DNA of 8,002 nt from Thermoplasmatales archaeon (GCA_014874235.1 JACWAC010000053.1:1-8002), one strand, 5' to 3'; positions 1-6,921 are shown, counted from the first letter of the stretch. Notes: generated by a model from the sequence alone, not told the origin. Translations and numbers: made by a program.

Positions 1-216
1 GGGCTCATCCACAATCTCATGCTTCTTCATGGCTAGATGACTTTTGTCCCAATACCGGACGCGGATACAAGTTAGACCATTCACTTCGCGAATCGTCTAA
101 ATATGAATTGGTGAGCCGCTGCTGCACTGGACCGAATTCAAAATCTGTTTTTTCCATTTTTGATAATTTCTCAGGTGATAGTACTAATCCCTTGCTCTTG
201 TGTGGTCTTATATAGA

Positions 217-600
217 ATGGCTCCCGCAGGTGAATTTAGATCTTACGAAGTAATCGAGTCTTACAAAACCTACAAAAATGTAGGTTCAGAGCTCAAACTG
301 CTTATTTCATTTTCAAAGATTGAGTTTTCTCACGAAACTAATGGCTATTATGAACTCGCGAGAGACATTTTTGTATCAGGGATCCCATATCTTCTCTATG
401 TCAAGAATATTGTTGTAGATGTTGTGGGAAAGGACTTTGACATAGTGAAGCAAAGGGCTAGGACAGTGCTACTTGAAGAAATGAAAGAGAAAAAGATGGA
501 TTTGATTTCCACTGAAGTAGTTAACGACAGTCTGCAGTTGAAAGAAACAATGACCAAGGTCAAATTGCTAGAAAGAGCAATTTCAATTCTCAAGGGATAA
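217..600 (+). CDS. Unrecognised small protein, 127 aa
   Basis: I do not recognise a family. From ATG 217 the product is 127 aa, soluble-looking, with no signal peptide or membrane segment. The N-terminal half (about residues 8-70) alternates short hydrophobic strands (SELKLLISFS, FVSGIPYLLYVKNIVVDVVG). The C-terminal part (about 75-127) is highly charged and probably helical (KQRARTVLLEEMKEKK, TMTKVKLLERAISILKG), so a helical tail or coiled coil is plausible. The frame is open upstream to 115, with possible starts at TTG 160, GTG 175 and GTG 202. These would add a Cys-rich hydrophobic stretch that looks like translated non-coding DNA, so I prefer ATG 217. No Shine-Dalgarno or well-placed TATA box supports any start, and a TATA-like stretch at 207-215 lies too close to be its promoter. 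Coding is likely but the start is uncertain. It could also be a truncated or decaying gene. Confidence 0.6.
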   Translation: MAPAGEFRSYEVIESYKTYKNVGSELKLLISFSKIEFSHETNGYYELARDIFVSGIPYLLYVKNIVVDVVGKDFDIVKQRARTVLLEEMKEKKMDLISTEVVNDSLQLKETMTKVKLLERAISILKG

Positions 601-665
601 TGATTACTACGTCATTCAATATAACACGGTGAATATTCCGCTTTCTGGCACTAGATTAACCTCAA

Positions 666-675
666 AATATATATT
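666..675 (+). promoter_or_regulatory. Putative TATA box of the pilin-like gene
   Basis: An uninterrupted A/T run (AATATATATT) lies about 51 nt upstream of ATG 722. With the usual archaeal spacing of about 25 nt, transcription would begin near 696 and leave a short leader of about 25 nt. That leader contains a purine-rich GAGGGAAAGAG (711-721) directly before the ATG, a plausible ribosome binding site. The box lies downstream of the alternative GTG start at 629, so it also argues for the shorter protein. Confidence 0.5.
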
Positions 676-721
676 AGGTTTAAGCATTTCTTTTTACTCC
701 TGGCTCGCCAGAGGGAAAGAG

Positions 722-1285
722 ATGAAAGAGGTCGTAAGAAGAGTTCACAAAAAGGTATGGTCGCTTCATAAAGAACAAGACGAAGCTGTCTCTCCAGTGA
801 TAGCGACGATCCTGATGGTTGCGGTGACTGTCGTTCTGGCCACGACGGTGTATTTTCTAGTCTCTTACTATACTTTACCCAGCCCCCTTATCGGGAGCCT
901 GAGCGTGGAGTCTCCTTCAGGACAAATGAATTCGACGACTCTTTTGCTTTCATTGGCCTCACCTACTTCACTCAAGAATCCTTCCTATATAACCATGACA
1001 ATCATTAATAGCACCTCAACAGGTGCGGGATGGACGGTGCAGAACGTTTCGATTACCTCTGGTTCGTCAGTTTTCTACATGAACACGTTCACCAGTAGCG
1101 GAGACTTCTGGACATCAACTGGAGCTACCCCTTCTCACGGTTCCACTCTAATTGAATCTAATGCTATAATCTCCATAACGTTTCATTCATCATCTGGCAA
1201 ACCCGTTGATCTTTCGGGAATGAAACTCTTGATCTCATATACGGGCTATACCGGGTCTATTCCTCTCAACAATCTTAGCTCCTGA
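722..1285 (+). CDS. Archaeal type IV pilin-like protein (Pilin_N / DUF1628 type)
   Basis: A 187-aa protein with the hallmark archaeal type IV pilin N-terminus. A basic head (residues 1-17, MKEVVRRVHKKVWSLHK) is followed by the short acidic link EQDEAVSPVIA at 18-28. A single hydrophobic helix spans about 23-50. The SPVIATILMVAVTVVLA core matches the SPVIGVILMVAITVILA consensus known from haloarchaeal PilA-type pilins. Such proteins are cleaved by a PibD-type prepilin peptidase ahead of the hydrophobic helix and either assemble into pili or stay anchored with an exposed C-terminus. The exposed part (about 51-187) is Ser/Thr-rich and beta-like, with four N-glycosylation sequons (NST, NST, NVS, NLS). 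I chose ATG 722 over GTG 629 because a TATA box lies at 666-675, a purine-rich Shine-Dalgarno-like stretch precedes 722, and the family has a short basic head. No pilus ATPase or platform gene is nearby, so it is an orphan pilin or a pilin-like surface protein. Confidence 0.85.
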   Translation: MKEVVRRVHKKVWSLHKEQDEAVSPVIATILMVAVTVVLATTVYFLVSYYTLPSPLIGSLSVESPSGQMNSTTLLLSLASPTSLKNPSYITMTIINSTSTGAGWTVQNVSITSGSSVFYMNTFTSSGDFWTSTGATPSHGSTLIESNAIISITFHSSSGKPVDLSGMKLLISYTGYTGSIPLNNLSS

Positions 1286-1377
1286 TCTCAAGATGAGGAT
1301 TGCACTAGTCATTATTGGTTGGATTTTCTAGGATAACTTTGCTTCGCTATAGGTATAGAGAGGTTCTCCCAAAAGAA

Positions 1378-1385
1378 TATTTATA
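1378..1385 (+). promoter_or_regulatory. TATA box for the ornithine cyclodeaminase-family gene
   Basis: TATTTATA, preceded by an A-rich purine stretch (AAAAGAA, 1371-1377) resembling a BRE element. The box centre is about 24 nt upstream of GTG 1406 and no Shine-Dalgarno motif lies between. Transcription is therefore expected to start at or within a base or two of the start codon, giving a leaderless mRNA. This supports GTG 1406 as the start. Confidence 0.75.
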
Positions 1386-1405
1386 CGTTCAAAGTTTGAT
1401 TCCAA

Positions 1406-2311
1406 GTGTATTATATTACAGAAAGAGAAGTAAGTGCGAATTTTGATATGAAGACCGCAATAGTTGCAATGAACGATTGTTTTGAGGAGTACTCCAAGGG
1501 AAGTGCTGGCGCAGATTCCCGTCAGAGAACGTTCTCTGACAGTTCTGTTCTAAGCACAATGCCTGCCTTCATGAACAAGTATCATATAACGGGACTAAAG
1601 ACGTACATAGGAACGAAAGATAATGCAAGGTTTGTTGTCCTATTGTTTGACACCATTACCACTGAACTTCTAGCTGTAATAGAAGCCAACAGGCTAGGCC
1701 AAGTCAGAACTGGTGCCGTTACTGCTTTAGCTACCTCAATTCTGCACGGAAAGATAAGCACATTCACTCTTGTGGGCTCTGGCTTTCAAGCAGAAACGCA
1801 ACTCGAGGGCATACTGAATATATCCAATCCGGAAGAAGTCAGAGTGTACTCAAGAACAAAGGAGCATGGACAGGATTTTGCTGGGAGGATGGTCGAAAGG
1901 TTTGGAAGAAAAATAGTGTACTTCCAAGACCTGAGACAAGCGCTGGATAGTGCAGATGTGATTTCTTGCATAACTTCCGCGCATCAACCGATAATCGAGG
2001 GTCTCTCGTTTTTGGACTCGTATCATTTGAATTTAGTCGGTTCAAACGTCCTCTCAAGAAGAGAGGTTTCAGAACAAGTAGTTGACAGTGCACAGCTTGT
2101 AGTCGTGGAACACTTGGAACAGGCACTCAAGGAGTCCTCAGAAATTTCGGATTTCGTCGGTAAGGGAGGTAAGGCAGTGGAACTAAAAGAAGTGGTAGGA
2201 AGCAAGGACAAGTTCAAGAGTTTCAGGAAGACAATTTTCAAGTCGATGGGGATTGGTCTAGAGGATATTGTATCGGCCTATTACTTACTCAAAAAAATGG
2301 ATCTTCTCTAG
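1406..2311 (+). CDS. Ornithine cyclodeaminase / mu-crystallin family NAD(P)-dependent enzyme
   Basis: A 301-aa protein, near the usual length of the family (about 300-350 aa), starting at GTG 1406. Family marks in order are GLKTY with the conserved substrate-region Lys65, the QVRTGAVTALAT motif (99-110, Arg101), the Rossmann dinucleotide loop VGSGFQAETQLEGI (123-136), a VRVYSR strand (145-150), DSADVISCITS (181-191) and VGSNVLSRREV (211-221). Members reduce cyclic or linear imines (ketimine reductase, delta1-pyrroline-2-carboxylate reductase, an archaeal alanine dehydrogenase) or cyclise ornithine to proline. True ornithine cyclodeaminases carry a catalytic Asp in a GGDCPGKTE-type segment. 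Here the matching segment is VGSNVLSRRE with Asn214, so I infer an imine reductase or amino-acid dehydrogenase rather than a cyclodeaminase. It is followed after 67 bp by a DAO-family oxidoreductase with its own TATA box, hinting at linked amino-acid metabolism. Family assignment is secure; substrate is not. Confidence 0.88.
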   Translation: MYYITEREVSANFDMKTAIVAMNDCFEEYSKGSAGADSRQRTFSDSSVLSTMPAFMNKYHITGLKTYIGTKDNARFVVLLFDTITTELLAVIEANRLGQVRTGAVTALATSILHGKISTFTLVGSGFQAETQLEGILNISNPEEVRVYSRTKEHGQDFAGRMVERFGRKIVYFQDLRQALDSADVISCITSAHQPIIEGLSFLDSYHLNLVGSNVLSRREVSEQVVDSAQLVVVEHLEQALKESSEISDFVGKGGKAVELKEVVGSKDKFKSFRKTIFKSMGIGLEDIVSAYYLLKKMDLL

Positions 2312-2348
2312 CCGAAAAGAGAAGATGTCTTTGCTGTTCCCCTCGACT

Positions 2349-2357
2349 CTTATATAA
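2349..2357 (+). promoter_or_regulatory. TATA box for the FAD oxidoreductase gene
   Basis: CTTATATAA, centred 26 nt upstream of ATG 2379. There is no Shine-Dalgarno motif before the ATG (the GTCGGGA just upstream ends at the start codon itself), so a leaderless transcript is expected. The box lies in the 67-bp gap after the preceding gene, which means this gene can be transcribed independently even though the two are close and co-oriented. Confidence 0.75.
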
Positions 2358-2378
2358 CCGCTTGTAATTACGTCGGGA

Positions 2379-3641
2379 ATGCTAAAATACGACCTCCTTG
2401 TCGTAGGTGCAGGAATTTCTGGCCTTTCATCAGCATATCACATTAAAACAGATAATCCGGATTTGAACATTTGCATAGTGGACAAGTGGGGGACGTATGC
2501 ACAGGGGAACACGGCAAAGAGTGATGCAGCTTTCAGGGACGTCTTTACTTCTGAAACCAATTACAAGCTGGCGTCGTCTTCAATATCCTTTTACAAAGAT
2601 GTCCAGAGCAAGGGGTTCGATCTGGGAATGCACTTCAATGGCTATCTGTTCCTGATGGACGAAGTAAATCTGAACTCCGAAACCGTCCACAAGCTTTACC
2701 AAAAAGTGCAATCCAGAATCATCAGCAGGGAAGAGATTTCTGAGCTAGGTATACGGACAGAACCGGACCTTGAAGCAGCTAAGATAATGAGCCTTAAGAA
2801 TATTGACGGCGGTCTAGTGGGTGAAAATTGCGGTATAATGGAGCCAGACCTACTTGCGTCTTACTACGTCAAAGAGCTTGAAAAAATGGGCATCGAATTC
2901 CGATATAACACGAAAGTAAACGCCCTGAATATTTCACCTCGTTCAAAATTGAATTTTCCCGGAGAACCGTTCATCTGGCAGGACAAGATAGTGGAATCTG
3001 TTAACACCAATAGGGGAGAAATCTACGCCGATCAGTTCCTCCTCGCAACGGATGTGTGGACGAGTGAACTATTGAGTCCCATCGGAATGGATGCATTCAC
3101 TCATCCGAAGAAAGTTCAGGTGTTCCAGGTGCAGAGCGAAGGTATCTCCAAAATGATGCAGCACAAGGTTACAGGAGAGGAGGATATATTCCCTTTTACT
3201 ATTCTTCCGAGCCCAGCTATTGATATGAGGCCAGATCCTAAATCGAAGTCATTCTGGGTATCTTACAGCGATGGTGTGGGGAAGGGGTTTCCCCTTGAAG
3301 AAAATCCGGGAGCGGACCCAGATTATTATTCAAACAATCTCTATACGGTCCTCCGGGAATATGTACCCGCATTCTCCGAATCTCGAATGGTGGCAAGCTG
3401 GGCGGGTTTCTATTCAATGAATAATATGGATGGTACCTACGTACTGGATCGGAAGATGAACCTGTCGGTGATCAACGGAAGTAGCGGAAGCGGTATCATG
3501 AAGGCAGACGCGGCGGGAAGATTGGCTTCGGCGCTGTATTCATCAAAGAGGTCGGCTAGGCTTTATGGCGGCTCTGAGATAAGTGTGGATGATCTGGGAA
3601 TCTCAAGAAGAAAAGTGGACCAGGAAACTCTGATAATCTGA
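2379..3641 (+). CDS. DAO-family FAD-dependent oxidoreductase (amino acid oxidase/dehydrogenase-like)
   Basis: A 420-aa protein of typical DAO-fold length. The FAD Rossmann fold starts at residue 5 with LLVVGAGISGLSSAY (GxGxxG at 10-15) and the ribose-binding acidic residue Asp35 at the end of the second strand. GNTAKSDAAFRDVFTSETN (43-61) is the segment after the first fold that lines the flavin in sarcosine oxidase and DadA-like enzymes. The C-terminal signature is WAGFYSMNNMDGTYVLDR (341-358), then the flavin-contacting Gly-rich INGSSGSGIMKADAAGRLA (365-383). Relatives oxidise the C-N bond of glycine derivatives, D-amino acids, proline or related secondary amines. The Cys that covalently holds FAD in monomeric sarcosine oxidase appears to be replaced here (GFY at 343-345), so FAD is probably non-covalent. 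There is no signal peptide, so it is cytosolic. Its neighbour of the ornithine cyclodeaminase family reduces imines, the product class of this enzyme. Family certain, substrate unknown. Confidence 0.88.
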   Translation: MLKYDLLVVGAGISGLSSAYHIKTDNPDLNICIVDKWGTYAQGNTAKSDAAFRDVFTSETNYKLASSSISFYKDVQSKGFDLGMHFNGYLFLMDEVNLNSETVHKLYQKVQSRIISREEISELGIRTEPDLEAAKIMSLKNIDGGLVGENCGIMEPDLLASYYVKELEKMGIEFRYNTKVNALNISPRSKLNFPGEPFIWQDKIVESVNTNRGEIYADQFLLATDVWTSELLSPIGMDAFTHPKKVQVFQVQSEGISKMMQHKVTGEEDIFPFTILPSPAIDMRPDPKSKSFWVSYSDGVGKGFPLEENPGADPDYYSNNLYTVLREYVPAFSESRMVASWAGFYSMNNMDGTYVLDRKMNLSVINGSSGSGIMKADAAGRLASALYSSKRSARLYGGSEISVDDLGISRRKVDQETLII

Positions 3642-3683
3642 TACCCTTAATCGTAACACCGCAGGTTCAACCAACCACGTCGG

Positions 3684-3693
3684 AAAAGCTATT
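3684..3693 (+). promoter_or_regulatory. Weak candidate TATA element of the esterase gene
   Basis: AAAAGCTATT is centred about 27 nt before ATG 3716, the position where leaderless genes of this window carry their TATA box, but it matches the consensus poorly. An alternative A/T-rich patch (TTAGTATAAC, 3701-3710) is too close to the start. No Shine-Dalgarno motif is visible before 3716. The gene could also be reached by readthrough from the oxidoreductase 74 bp upstream. Confidence 0.3.
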
Positions 3694-3715
3694 CGTCTTC
3701 TTAGTATAACATGCC

Positions 3716-4699
3716 ATGCCTGTCTTAGAAACAAAGGAGCGTTTCGAAATCAAGAGATTTGTGATCAGAGGATCAAGTCTTGCCGGTAATCATCTAGGCG
3801 ATCCGATCAACAGAGAAGTGTTGGTATTGGAAAGGAACGTGAAGGATTCCACTCCGGCATTAATAGGGCTGGCTGGTTTCTTCGGAAGTTCGATTAGTTT
3901 CGTGAACAGGTCGTATATGGGTCACGATTTTTTCACAGTCCTGAACAAAATAGCCGAGAAGAAGTCAAGATCCTTTCTGATAGTGCTGCCAGACACTATG
4001 ACTTCGTACTATGGGAATCAGTACGTCAATTCTTCAGCGGTTGGAAACTATGAAGATTTCATAGTCAAGGATGTAATAGGATTCATAAACAAGCAGTATG
4101 GAAAGAGAAAGTTAGGAGTTTTCGGTAAGTCGTCCGGAGGGTTTGGTTCTTACTCACTCGCATCCAAGCATCCAGAACTCTTCGAAGGATTCGTCGACGT
4201 ATCCGGTGATTCCGGTTTTGAATTCTGCTATCTTAAGGATTTTCCCATTGCACTTTCGAAACTCGAAAGAATGAGTCCCGAGAAATTCTTGAAATACTTC
4301 AATGAAAAACCTAGGCCGGAAAACTCCGATTTTGAAGCCATGAACGTTCTAGCAATGGCTGCATTCTACTCACCCAACCATAAACGAAAGGTTGGTTTCG
4401 ATCTTCCGTTTGATGTGAAGTATCACACCCTTCGACAGGATGTGTGGAACAAGTGGTTGCTCTTCGATCCATTGAGAAATCTGGAGCAACGGTTGGATAA
4501 CCTGAGAGAAGAGAAAATTGTCCTTCAAGTTGGGAAAAGGGACGAATTTTCAATAAACATCGGAATGAAGGGCATGAGCAGAAAACTCGAACGTTACAAG
4601 GTGAAGCACGAGTACAAGGAATTCGACGAAGGACACTTTGGAATAGAGTATCTCTACGAAGAATCGCTCCCTTCGCTAATGAAGGCGCTCGGAGAATAG
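3716..4699 (+). CDS. Alpha/beta-hydrolase esterase (putative esterase / S-formylglutathione hydrolase-like)
   Basis: A 327-aa serine hydrolase of the esterase D / PF00756 type. The sequence YYGNQYVNSSAVGNYEDFIVKD (98-119) is the family's characteristic segment ahead of the nucleophile. The nucleophile elbow is GVFGKSSGGFGSYSLA (134-149), G-x-S-x-G with Ser139. Asp276 (in QVGKRDEFS) and His307 (in DEGHFG) sit where the acid and base of the triad are expected. DVSGDSGFEF (161-170) follows the elbow, as in this family. Relatives hydrolyse acyl esters or thioesters in the cytosol; the natural substrate cannot be read here. There is no signal peptide, so it is probably intracellular. ATG 3716 is chosen because the nearby ATG 3711 is out of frame and stops after five codons. 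The gene ends only 33 bp from the convergent marR-like gene. Position 3' of two amino-acid redox genes may mean shared physiology, but there is no overlap or tight spacing to prove an operon. Confidence 0.85.
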   Translation: MPVLETKERFEIKRFVIRGSSLAGNHLGDPINREVLVLERNVKDSTPALIGLAGFFGSSISFVNRSYMGHDFFTVLNKIAEKKSRSFLIVLPDTMTSYYGNQYVNSSAVGNYEDFIVKDVIGFINKQYGKRKLGVFGKSSGGFGSYSLASKHPELFEGFVDVSGDSGFEFCYLKDFPIALSKLERMSPEKFLKYFNEKPRPENSDFEAMNVLAMAAFYSPNHKRKVGFDLPFDVKYHTLRQDVWNKWLLFDPLRNLEQRLDNLREEKIVLQVGKRDEFSINIGMKGMSRKLERYKVKHEYKEFDEGHFGIEYLYEESLPSLMKALGE

Positions 4700-4732
4700 T
4701 TACGGAACCATTTTGACCCTTGTCTCAGAACG

Positions 4733-5167
4733 CTATGCATACTTCTCTATAAGATCGTTCAACCGCATCAGTGTTCCCTTAAGTTCATCTAGATCATCTT
4801 TGGTCATACTGCTGAAGATCTTGTTAATGCTTCTATTCCTTGCCTTTTCCATTTCCTGGCATCTTTCGACTCCCTTGCTCGTGAGCCTTACGACGTAGCT
4901 TCTCCTGTCCGGTCCTCTCTTTCTCTTCACCAGGTTCAGCCTCTCCAAACTGTCAACCGAAGAGGTTATCAGTGCGTTTGATAGCCCCGTTGATTCAGAA
5001 AGGTCACTCATAGTAGGTTCCTTGACCACTTTGCAGATCTGGTAAAAGACATGAAAATCCCTGGAGTTCATGTCAGCAAGATTGGCATTGATTTCATTCA
5101 GTATTTTTATTCTGATTTTCCTTATGGAGGTCAGTTGATCTAGTAGCACTGCATATTCATTCTTCAT
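4733..5167 (-). CDS. MarR-family transcriptional regulator
   Basis: A 144-aa protein of standard MarR length. A helical dimerisation segment (1-45) is followed by the winged helix-turn-helix: PTMSDLSESTGLSNALITSS (51-70) and VDSLERLNLVKRKRGPDRRS (71-90), where DRR at 87-89 is the conserved wing-tip motif, then YVVRLTSKGVE. C-terminal helices (about 103-144) complete the dimer interface. MarR proteins bind palindromic operators as dimers and usually release them on binding a phenolic or drug-like ligand. The ATG overlaps the stop codon of the upstream exporter gene as ATGA (5164-5167), so the two are co-transcribed and probably translationally coupled. The dyad at 6922-6954 over the operon promoter is the likely operator, giving autorepression together with control of the exporter. 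Ligand unknown. Confidence 0.93.
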   Translation of the reverse strand: MKNEYAVLLDQLTSIRKIRIKILNEINANLADMNSRDFHVFYQICKVVKEPTMSDLSESTGLSNALITSSVDSLERLNLVKRKRGPDRRSYVVRLTSKGVERCQEMEKARNRSINKIFSSMTKDDLDELKGTLMRLNDLIEKYA

Positions 5168-6909
5168 TTTTTGCTCCAGTGGGAGTTGTCCGGAGCTTTG
5201 GATGTAGATTCTCTATGCTCCGATCCACTCAGCTTCGTTTTATCCTTCCCGTTGGTGTACCCCTCACCGTGAACGTATCTCCCACCGCTCATTGCGGACA
5301 GTACGGCTCCAATGAGGGTGATAATAGTTGCAATGTACAGCGAATCCTTCAACCCGATCATGAATGAGGGACCGATCGCGTTAGGGAAGAAGGTGAGAGA
5401 TGTTAGTGCCCTTAGGGCTGAAGGGGGAATGAGATTGAGCATTGAGGAGGGAAAACTTGTTGCAGGATTTATTCCCAGAAACGCAGCAAACAATGCACCA
5501 GAAGGCGGAATCTTGGATATTGCAGTCGCCAGAGGAGTCGGAAGCCCTATTGACAGAGATGTTTGCAAGAGGGAGGATGGAAGGTTTTGCGAGAAAATCG
5601 TGATCGCTATCGAGAAGAAAATGGCCATGCTTATGGTCTGACCTATGTTGTTGAATGTGGTCCTCATTCCGCTTCCAGCACCTCTACTCTCCTCAGGCAA
5701 GGAGTTCATAACAGCGGTCATATTCGGAGCAGCGAACAAACCACTCCCAATTCCATTAAGTAACAGGATGGCTTCGAATTCCCACAGGTTAAAATTGTAT
5801 GGCAATAGAGTTAACAGATACAGTGACACAGCGACAATTATCATCCCCACTGTGGCAAAAGTCCGAGCTCCGTATTTGTCTGTGAGTGCACCTCCAATGG
5901 GACCAAGGGCGATAAAGCCTACCATCATCGGTAGCATGTAAATTCCGGCCCAGAAGGGAGTCGAAGAGTAATTGAAGCCATGTAAAGGCAGATAGATGCC
6001 CTGTAGCCATATTACTACCAGAAACATTATGGCCCCTCTACCCAATGAAGACATAAAATTAGCAAAGTTGCCATAGCTGAAAGGCTTTATCCTGAATAGA
6101 TGAAGATCGAACAGGGGGTATCTTGCTTTAAGTTCGATAAACACGAAGATAAACAGCAGTGCCGTTCCCACAATAAATGATCCCAGGACCCATGGGCTAT
6201 CCCATCCCATAGAGGATGTGCCGTAAGGAACAAGTGCATAGGTGAATCCCAGACTTACCAAAACTAACCCTCCTCCCAGACCGGCATTGCCAACCACGTC
6301 CATGGGGACTTTCATCCTCTTTGTGGTCTGTTTCAGTTTGAATACCGACCACAGTGAACCTGCAACTGCAAACGGGATGTTCACAATAAAGACAAGGTGC
6401 CAGTTACTGGATGCCAGCAAACCGCCTGCTATCAACCCTATCAACGAACCCGAAATGAAGGAAATCTGGTTTATCCCGAGGGCACGACCCCTTTCGGTTG
6501 GTCCGAAAGAATCCGTTATCAGAGCGGTGCTATTAACCATCAGTAGTCCACCTCCAACTGCCTGGATCATCCTGAAAGCTATGAGCATCTCCGCACCGTT
6601 ATTCCCGGAGCCGTCAGGTATTATGGAGGACAGGACGGATCCTGCGGCGAATATAATAAACCCTATGGTGTACAGTCTGGTTCTGCCGTACATGTCTGAG
6701 AGTCTTCCAAAAGTTACAAGCAAAGTTGCGAGCACAATGCTGTAACCCATCATTACCCAGAGTAGCATAATGAACTCTCCTGGAGCGGTGGGATCTATGT
6801 TAAGACCCCTGAATATTGTTGGAAGCGATATCAGGACAATTGTCATGTTGATAGATCCCATCAAACCACCGAGCGTTGTATTAACCAAGACTGTCCATTT
6901 GTATTCCAT
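5164..6909 (-). CDS. DHA2-type (14-TM) MFS multidrug exporter
   Basis: A 581-aa polytopic membrane protein of the EmrB/QacA-like DHA2 subfamily, expected to export amphipathic or toxic compounds using the proton gradient. The first helix covers about 8-30. MFS motif A is clear at 68-80 (GRLSDMYGRTRLY) and repeats in weakened form in the second half (GGALTDKYGARTF, 339-351). The AFRMIQAVGGGLLMVNSTAL segment (111-130) is typical of DHA2 TM4. The motif C region (about 153-163, GSLIGLIAGG) lacks the usual Pro of the GP pair, reading GL. Between the last two helices is a long external segment (about 440-516) with PPSGALFAAFLGINP and LTSLTFFPNAIGP, which I recall from actinobacterial DHA2 exporters. 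The tail (about 545-581) is hydrophilic and cytoplasmic. ATG 6909 directly precedes the first helix and has no Shine-Dalgarno sequence. It is the first gene of an operon with the marR-like gene. Confidence 0.93.
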   Translation of the reverse strand: MEYKWTVLVNTTLGGLMGSINMTIVLISLPTIFRGLNIDPTAPGEFIMLLWVMMGYSIVLATLLVTFGRLSDMYGRTRLYTIGFIIFAAGSVLSSIIPDGSGNNGAEMLIAFRMIQAVGGGLLMVNSTALITDSFGPTERGRALGINQISFISGSLIGLIAGGLLASSNWHLVFIVNIPFAVAGSLWSVFKLKQTTKRMKVPMDVVGNAGLGGGLVLVSLGFTYALVPYGTSSMGWDSPWVLGSFIVGTALLFIFVFIELKARYPLFDLHLFRIKPFSYGNFANFMSSLGRGAIMFLVVIWLQGIYLPLHGFNYSSTPFWAGIYMLPMMVGFIALGPIGGALTDKYGARTFATVGMIIVAVSLYLLTLLPYNFNLWEFEAILLLNGIGSGLFAAPNMTAVMNSLPEESRGAGSGMRTTFNNIGQTISMAIFFSIAITIFSQNLPSSLLQTSLSIGLPTPLATAISKIPPSGALFAAFLGINPATSFPSSMLNLIPPSALRALTSLTFFPNAIGPSFMIGLKDSLYIATIITLIGAVLSAMSGGRYVHGEGYTNGKDKTKLSGSEHRESTSKAPDNSHWSKK

Positions 6910-6921
6910 TTACTCGGAAAT

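Noticed and set aside
81..95. Palindrome TTCGCGAA at 85-92 within ATTC...GAAT.
   Set aside because: It is short, lies within the uncertain edge region and has no associated gene start; an 8-bp palindrome is expected by chance in 8 kb.
3..215. Plus-strand frame open from the window edge for 70 codons, ending in TAG one base before ATG 217, as if the tail of an upstream cistron.
   Set aside because: The translation is rich in Ser and Cys, uses CGC for Arg unlike the confident genes, and shows no recognisable motif. With a competing open frame on the minus strand at 1-84, neither can be called a gene.
207..215. TATA-like CTTATATAG.
   Set aside because: It abuts ATG 217, and a transcript starting 25 nt downstream would contain no in-frame start codon for the 217-600 protein. 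No gene uses it.
629..721. N-terminal extension of the pilin-like protein from GTG 629.
   Set aside because: It would place the TATA box inside the coding region and give an atypically long region before the pilin helix.
1839..2126. 95-codon minus-strand frame inside the ornithine cyclodeaminase-family gene.
   Set aside because: The plus strand encodes conserved Rossmann and family motifs through this region; the antisense translation has no motif, promoter or ribosome binding site.
3663..3675. AGGTTCAACCAAC, reminiscent of a tRNA T-loop (GGTTCAA).
   Set aside because: The flanking bases do not pair into a T-arm stem and no acceptor, D or anticodon arm is present, so it is neither a tRNA nor a supported tRNA remnant.
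4700..4732. Possible terminator in the 33-bp gap between the convergent esterase and marR-like genes.
   Set aside because: There is no stem-loop and no T-run longer than four bases on either strand. Termination presumably occurs here or inside the opposing gene, but no signal can be pointed to.
6242..6745. 167-codon plus-strand frame antisense to the exporter gene.
   Set aside because: Its Pro/Ile/Ser-rich translation mirrors the membrane-protein codons on the other strand; the minus strand carries unmistakable MFS motifs, so this is a shadow.
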